This document shows, in pieces, positions 5,912-8,440 of a DNA stretch of 8,440 bases. Position 1 is the first letter of the stretch. Every line of letters begins with the position of its first letter. The notes beneath the pieces are model-generated. The model was given only the letters and a program-made list of their open reading frames with translations. It was not told the DNA's origin and did no database searches. The DNA is taken from the NCBI GenBank assembly GCA_030635045.1, contig DAOVZP010000049.1:1-8440 (forward strand), given 5' to 3'. The position numbers and the translations under genes are program-made. This DNA comes from Bacteroidota bacterium (GTDB taxonomy: Bacteria; Bacteroidota; Bacteroidia; Bacteroidales; B18-G4).

Positions 5912-8440
5912 CTATTCCTTCCACTCAGGCATCCTTCCCGGTGTCCAGGGAGCGCCAATGGCATCAAGTTCAGCTTCGAGTGCTTTCAGTTTAACCTCAG
6001 CAATATTCCTGAGCTCTTCCAATATTGGCGGGAACTCCTCAGCCAGGATATCATACATCTGCATTTGTGTTTCCGACACGCGGGATGTTGATCCCCAGTG
6101 AGAATAAACCAGTGCCCCCACCCTTTCGTTGATGGAAGGTGAAGCAGGCCAGTTCTCTTCCCTGCTGGCTTCCGGGCTCTGCCCATAAAACGTCCAGCGG
6201 ATATCATCAAGTTGAAGTTCTATTTCTGTAGCTTTAGCCAGAAGTTCAGCAGGAGCATCCGGTGTATTGTTTATGGCCTGCTTCACATACTGCGTCCTTT
6301 TGATCAGGTTATCCGTAATCTTTTGGGCAGCATTAATGGCACGTGTAAGCCTGGCTGTCTTTTCCTGAAAAGCCAGCAATTCAGCCAGATCAGGTGCAGG
6401 TAATGTCACATTATTCAGCACCACTGTATTGAACTCAACCGCTTGTACCAATTCACTAACTTCTCCACCAACCCATTCTGACAGGCTGACAAAATATTTA
6501 CCTGGCATAACAGCCATGCCGTCACGGTCATTGGCCATCGGATCATATTTGTCGTTTCTGAGCCTGACACTGCTTTTTGCAGGATACCTCAGGTTCCAGG
6601 TCATACGGTTCAATCCCTTTGAATATGGCTTATTGATGTTCCTCACTATATTGCCATCAGCATCGGTAATGGTAAAGATCAGGTAAGGCTTCACCTCTTT
6701 CTCTTCAGCCCTCAGTTCCTCCATGCTTGGAATGGGAATAGGTTTTTTATCCTTGATCAGCTTTTTTTCTTCCTCTTTCCGAATCTGTTTCAAGGTTTTA
6801 GGAGCTTCTTTTACATAGTATGTAATTACTGCTCCGAAATCAGGATTCTTAGAAAAATAAGGTGTCGACCCCTGTCCGTACCTTCCCCTTGTCATGGTGT
6901 ACATCAAAGCATCCTTTACCGGGAAGATATATGCGGCTGAGTCAAGAAGTTCCTTGCTGAGAACACGAAGCGGTGAATAGTCATCAAGAATGTAGAAACC
7001 ACGTCCGAAGGTTGCAAGCACCAGGTCGGTTTCCCTTTCCTGTATTACCATATCCTTTACAGCTACAGAAGGCAAGCCTGATTTGAGCTGTGTCCAGATC
7101 TTACCTCCATCGATGCTGAAGAAGACGCTAAATTCTGTACCCACAAACAACAGTTCCGAACGCTCAATATCCTGTTCAATAGTATGTACAGTTCCATTTT
7201 CGGGAAGGTTCCCGCTGATGGAAGCCCAGGTCTTTCCTTTATCATTACTTTTCAGGATATATGGTTTAAAGTCGTCACGCTTATGGTTATCAAATGAAGC
7301 ATACACGATATTTTCGTCGAATTTATCAGGAAGGATATCACTGACATAAGTGTACTCGGGCACCCCGGGAAAGCTCTTCACCTGCTGCCAGTTTTCACCG
7401 GCATCTTCTGTAACTGAGATCACCCCATCATCGGTGCCGACATAAAGCAGGTTTTCCTTAATACCTGATTCTGCCAGGGAAACCGCCATCCCAAAGAGGG
7501 AGGTAGACACATCTTTTTGTACGGCATCCACACCCCAGAAGCGATCCATCACCGGCCAGGTATTCCTGTCGACCTGTGCAGTTATATCGTCGCTGATCAC
7601 TTCCCAGTTATCTCCGCGGTTATCACTTCTGAATACTTTGTCGGCTGCTATATAAAGCCTTGTACCTGAGTGCGGGCTGATGATAAACGGGGTGTTCCAG
7701 TTCCATTTATAGGTATCTTCTCCTTTGCGGGGCTGGGGTTTGATCCCGGTTCCCTGTCCGCTCTTTTTATCATAGCGGGTGATGTTTCCGTATTGATACT
7801 CCGAATATACAATATCAGGATTGTCGGGGTCGATGGCCTGCCAGAACCCGTCACCACCCAGGGTTACCACCCATTCCCCCTGGCTCACGCCCTGGCGGCT
7901 GGTATTCTGTGAAGGACCTCCATAACTGTTGTTGTCCTGTGTTCCTCCGTATACCCAGTAGAAAGGCCAGGTATTGTCAACATTTACTCTATAGAACTGC
8001 GTAACCGGGAGGTTTGTCTTAAAGATATAATTTTTCCCTCCGTCGAAGCTTTCATAAACCCCTCCATCGCCACCGATAAGAAAATGCTTTGTGTCTTTAG
8101 GATCGATCCATAAGGCATGGTCATCCACATGGCGGCTGTTGTTACCTATACGATTCCAGGTTTTACCTCCATCAAGAGTAACATGAGAAATTGTTTCTAC
8201 AGAGTACACCTTATCGACATCTACCGGGTCGCAGAAGATCTCGTTATAGTACTGCCCGCTGGCATGATGGCTGCCCATTTTTTTCCATGATTCACCCCTG
8301 TCGGCAGTGCGGAAGAAACCTCCGCTTTCTCCTGCAGCCTCAATGATGGCATAGACCACATCAGGGTTTACCGGTGAGATGGCCAGGCCGATCCCACCAA
8401 CATCGCCACCCGGCAGGCCCGACTTCAGTTTTTTCCATGT
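5912..8440 (-). CDS. VPS10/sortilin-like Asp-box beta-propeller protein (N-terminus beyond window edge)
   Basis: The frame is open from the right edge to TAG at 5912-5914, giving 842 visible residues. The GTG at 8359 is not the start: the frame continues upstream with family-like sequence (WKKLKSGLPGGDVGGIGLA, then SPVNPDVVYA). Perhaps 150-250 N-terminal residues, including any signal peptide, are missing, judging by relatives of about 1000-1100 residues. The propeller has seven full Asp-box motifs (S/T-x-D-x-G-x-x-W type) at visible residues 44-52, 87-95, 130-138, 271-279, 343-351, 397-405 and 441-449, such as 'TLDGGKTW' and 'SNDKGKTW', plus the end of another at the edge. A Lys/Glu-rich insert (about 544-585) follows, then an Ig-like region ('PYLIFTITDADGNIVRNI') and a helical C-terminus (about 680-842) ending in MPEWKE. 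No T9SS sorting domain is present. Such proteins are often labelled sialidase-like or glycosyl hydrolase BNR, but Asp boxes alone do not show catalysis. The role is unknown; it is probably exported. Confidence 0.88.
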   Translation of the reverse strand, partial: TWKKLKSGLPGGDVGGIGLAISPVNPDVVYAIIEAAGESGGFFRTADRGESWKKMGSHHASGQYYNEIFCDPVDVDKVYSVETISHVTLDGGKTWNRIGNNSRHVDDHALWIDPKDTKHFLIGGDGGVYESFDGGKNYIFKTNLPVTQFYRVNVDNTWPFYWVYGGTQDNNSYGGPSQNTSRQGVSQGEWVVTLGGDGFWQAIDPDNPDIVYSEYQYGNITRYDKKSGQGTGIKPQPRKGEDTYKWNWNTPFIISPHSGTRLYIAADKVFRSDNRGDNWEVISDDITAQVDRNTWPVMDRFWGVDAVQKDVSTSLFGMAVSLAESGIKENLLYVGTDDGVISVTEDAGENWQQVKSFPGVPEYTYVSDILPDKFDENIVYASFDNHKRDDFKPYILKSNDKGKTWASISGNLPENGTVHTIEQDIERSELLFVGTEFSVFFSIDGGKIWTQLKSGLPSVAVKDMVIQERETDLVLATFGRGFYILDDYSPLRVLSKELLDSAAYIFPVKDALMYTMTRGRYGQGSTPYFSKNPDFGAVITYYVKEAPKTLKQIRKEEEKKLIKDKKPIPIPSMEELRAEEKEVKPYLIFTITDADGNIVRNINKPYSKGLNRMTWNLRYPAKSSVRLRNDKYDPMANDRDGMAVMPGKYFVSLSEWVGGEVSELVQAVEFNTVVLNNVTLPAPDLAELLAFQEKTARLTRAINAAQKITDNLIKRTQYVKQAINNTPDAPAELLAKATEIELQLDDIRWTFYGQSPEASREENWPASPSINERVGALVYSHWGSTSRVSETQMQMYDILAEEFPPILEELRNIAEVKLKALEAELDAIGAPWTPGRMPEWKE

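Noticed and set aside
7648..7912. Open frames on both strands within the Asp-box gene
   Set aside because: They lie entirely inside a clear coding region in another frame and their translations show no family features.
8357..8359. GTG at 8359 as start of the Asp-box protein
   Set aside because: The same frame stays open to the edge and the upstream residues fit the family (an Asp-box end, then GLP and SPVNPD), so the GTG is an internal valine.

Overview
The window looks like chromosomal DNA of a member of the Bacteroidota. The main evidence is the C-terminal type IX secretion (Por) sorting domain on the large plus-strand gene. Supporting evidence is the AT-leaning composition, start codons without clear Shine-Dalgarno sequences, a TAnnTTTG-like promoter element, and a Bacteroidota-style RND adaptor. 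Genus or species cannot be assigned from the sequence alone.

Left third, minus strand (1-2840): a compact efflux operon read right to left. It encodes a TetR-type regulator (2283-2840), a membrane-anchored periplasmic adaptor of the HlyD/AcrA class (1142-2260), and the N-terminal third of an RND inner-membrane pump (1-1098, running off the left edge). Gaps are 22 and 43 nt, so the three are probably cotranscribed. The regulator presumably controls its own operon and the adaptor and pump would form a tripartite exporter. No outer-membrane channel gene is visible; one could follow the pump outside the window. A 15-bp palindrome at 2938-2952, about 100 bp upstream of tetR, is a candidate operator.

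Middle (2841-3420): a 580-nt region with no convincing gene. Most of it is a roughly 306-bp imperfect inverted-repeat element (3004-3309) with 73-bp arms carrying repeated CACAAAG-like heptamers around a 160-bp AT-rich centre. It resembles a MITE or other dispersed non-coding repeat. To its right lies a plausible Bacteroidota promoter for the next gene, overlapped on its upstream side by a partial Fur-box-like palindrome.

Right two thirds: a secreted multidomain protein (3421-5904, plus strand) with a signal peptide, Ig-like SbsA/Big_5 domain, arylsulfotransferase-type propeller, Ig-like domain, second Big_5-like domain and T9SS sorting domain. It converges with a large Asp-box/VPS10 (sortilin-like) beta-propeller protein on the minus strand (5912-8440, N-terminus beyond the right edge). 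The two stop codons are 7 nt apart with no obvious hairpin terminator. No complete novel multi-gene system is evident. The items most worth checking are the inverted-repeat element, the unusual arylsulfotransferase architecture and the candidate TetR operator.
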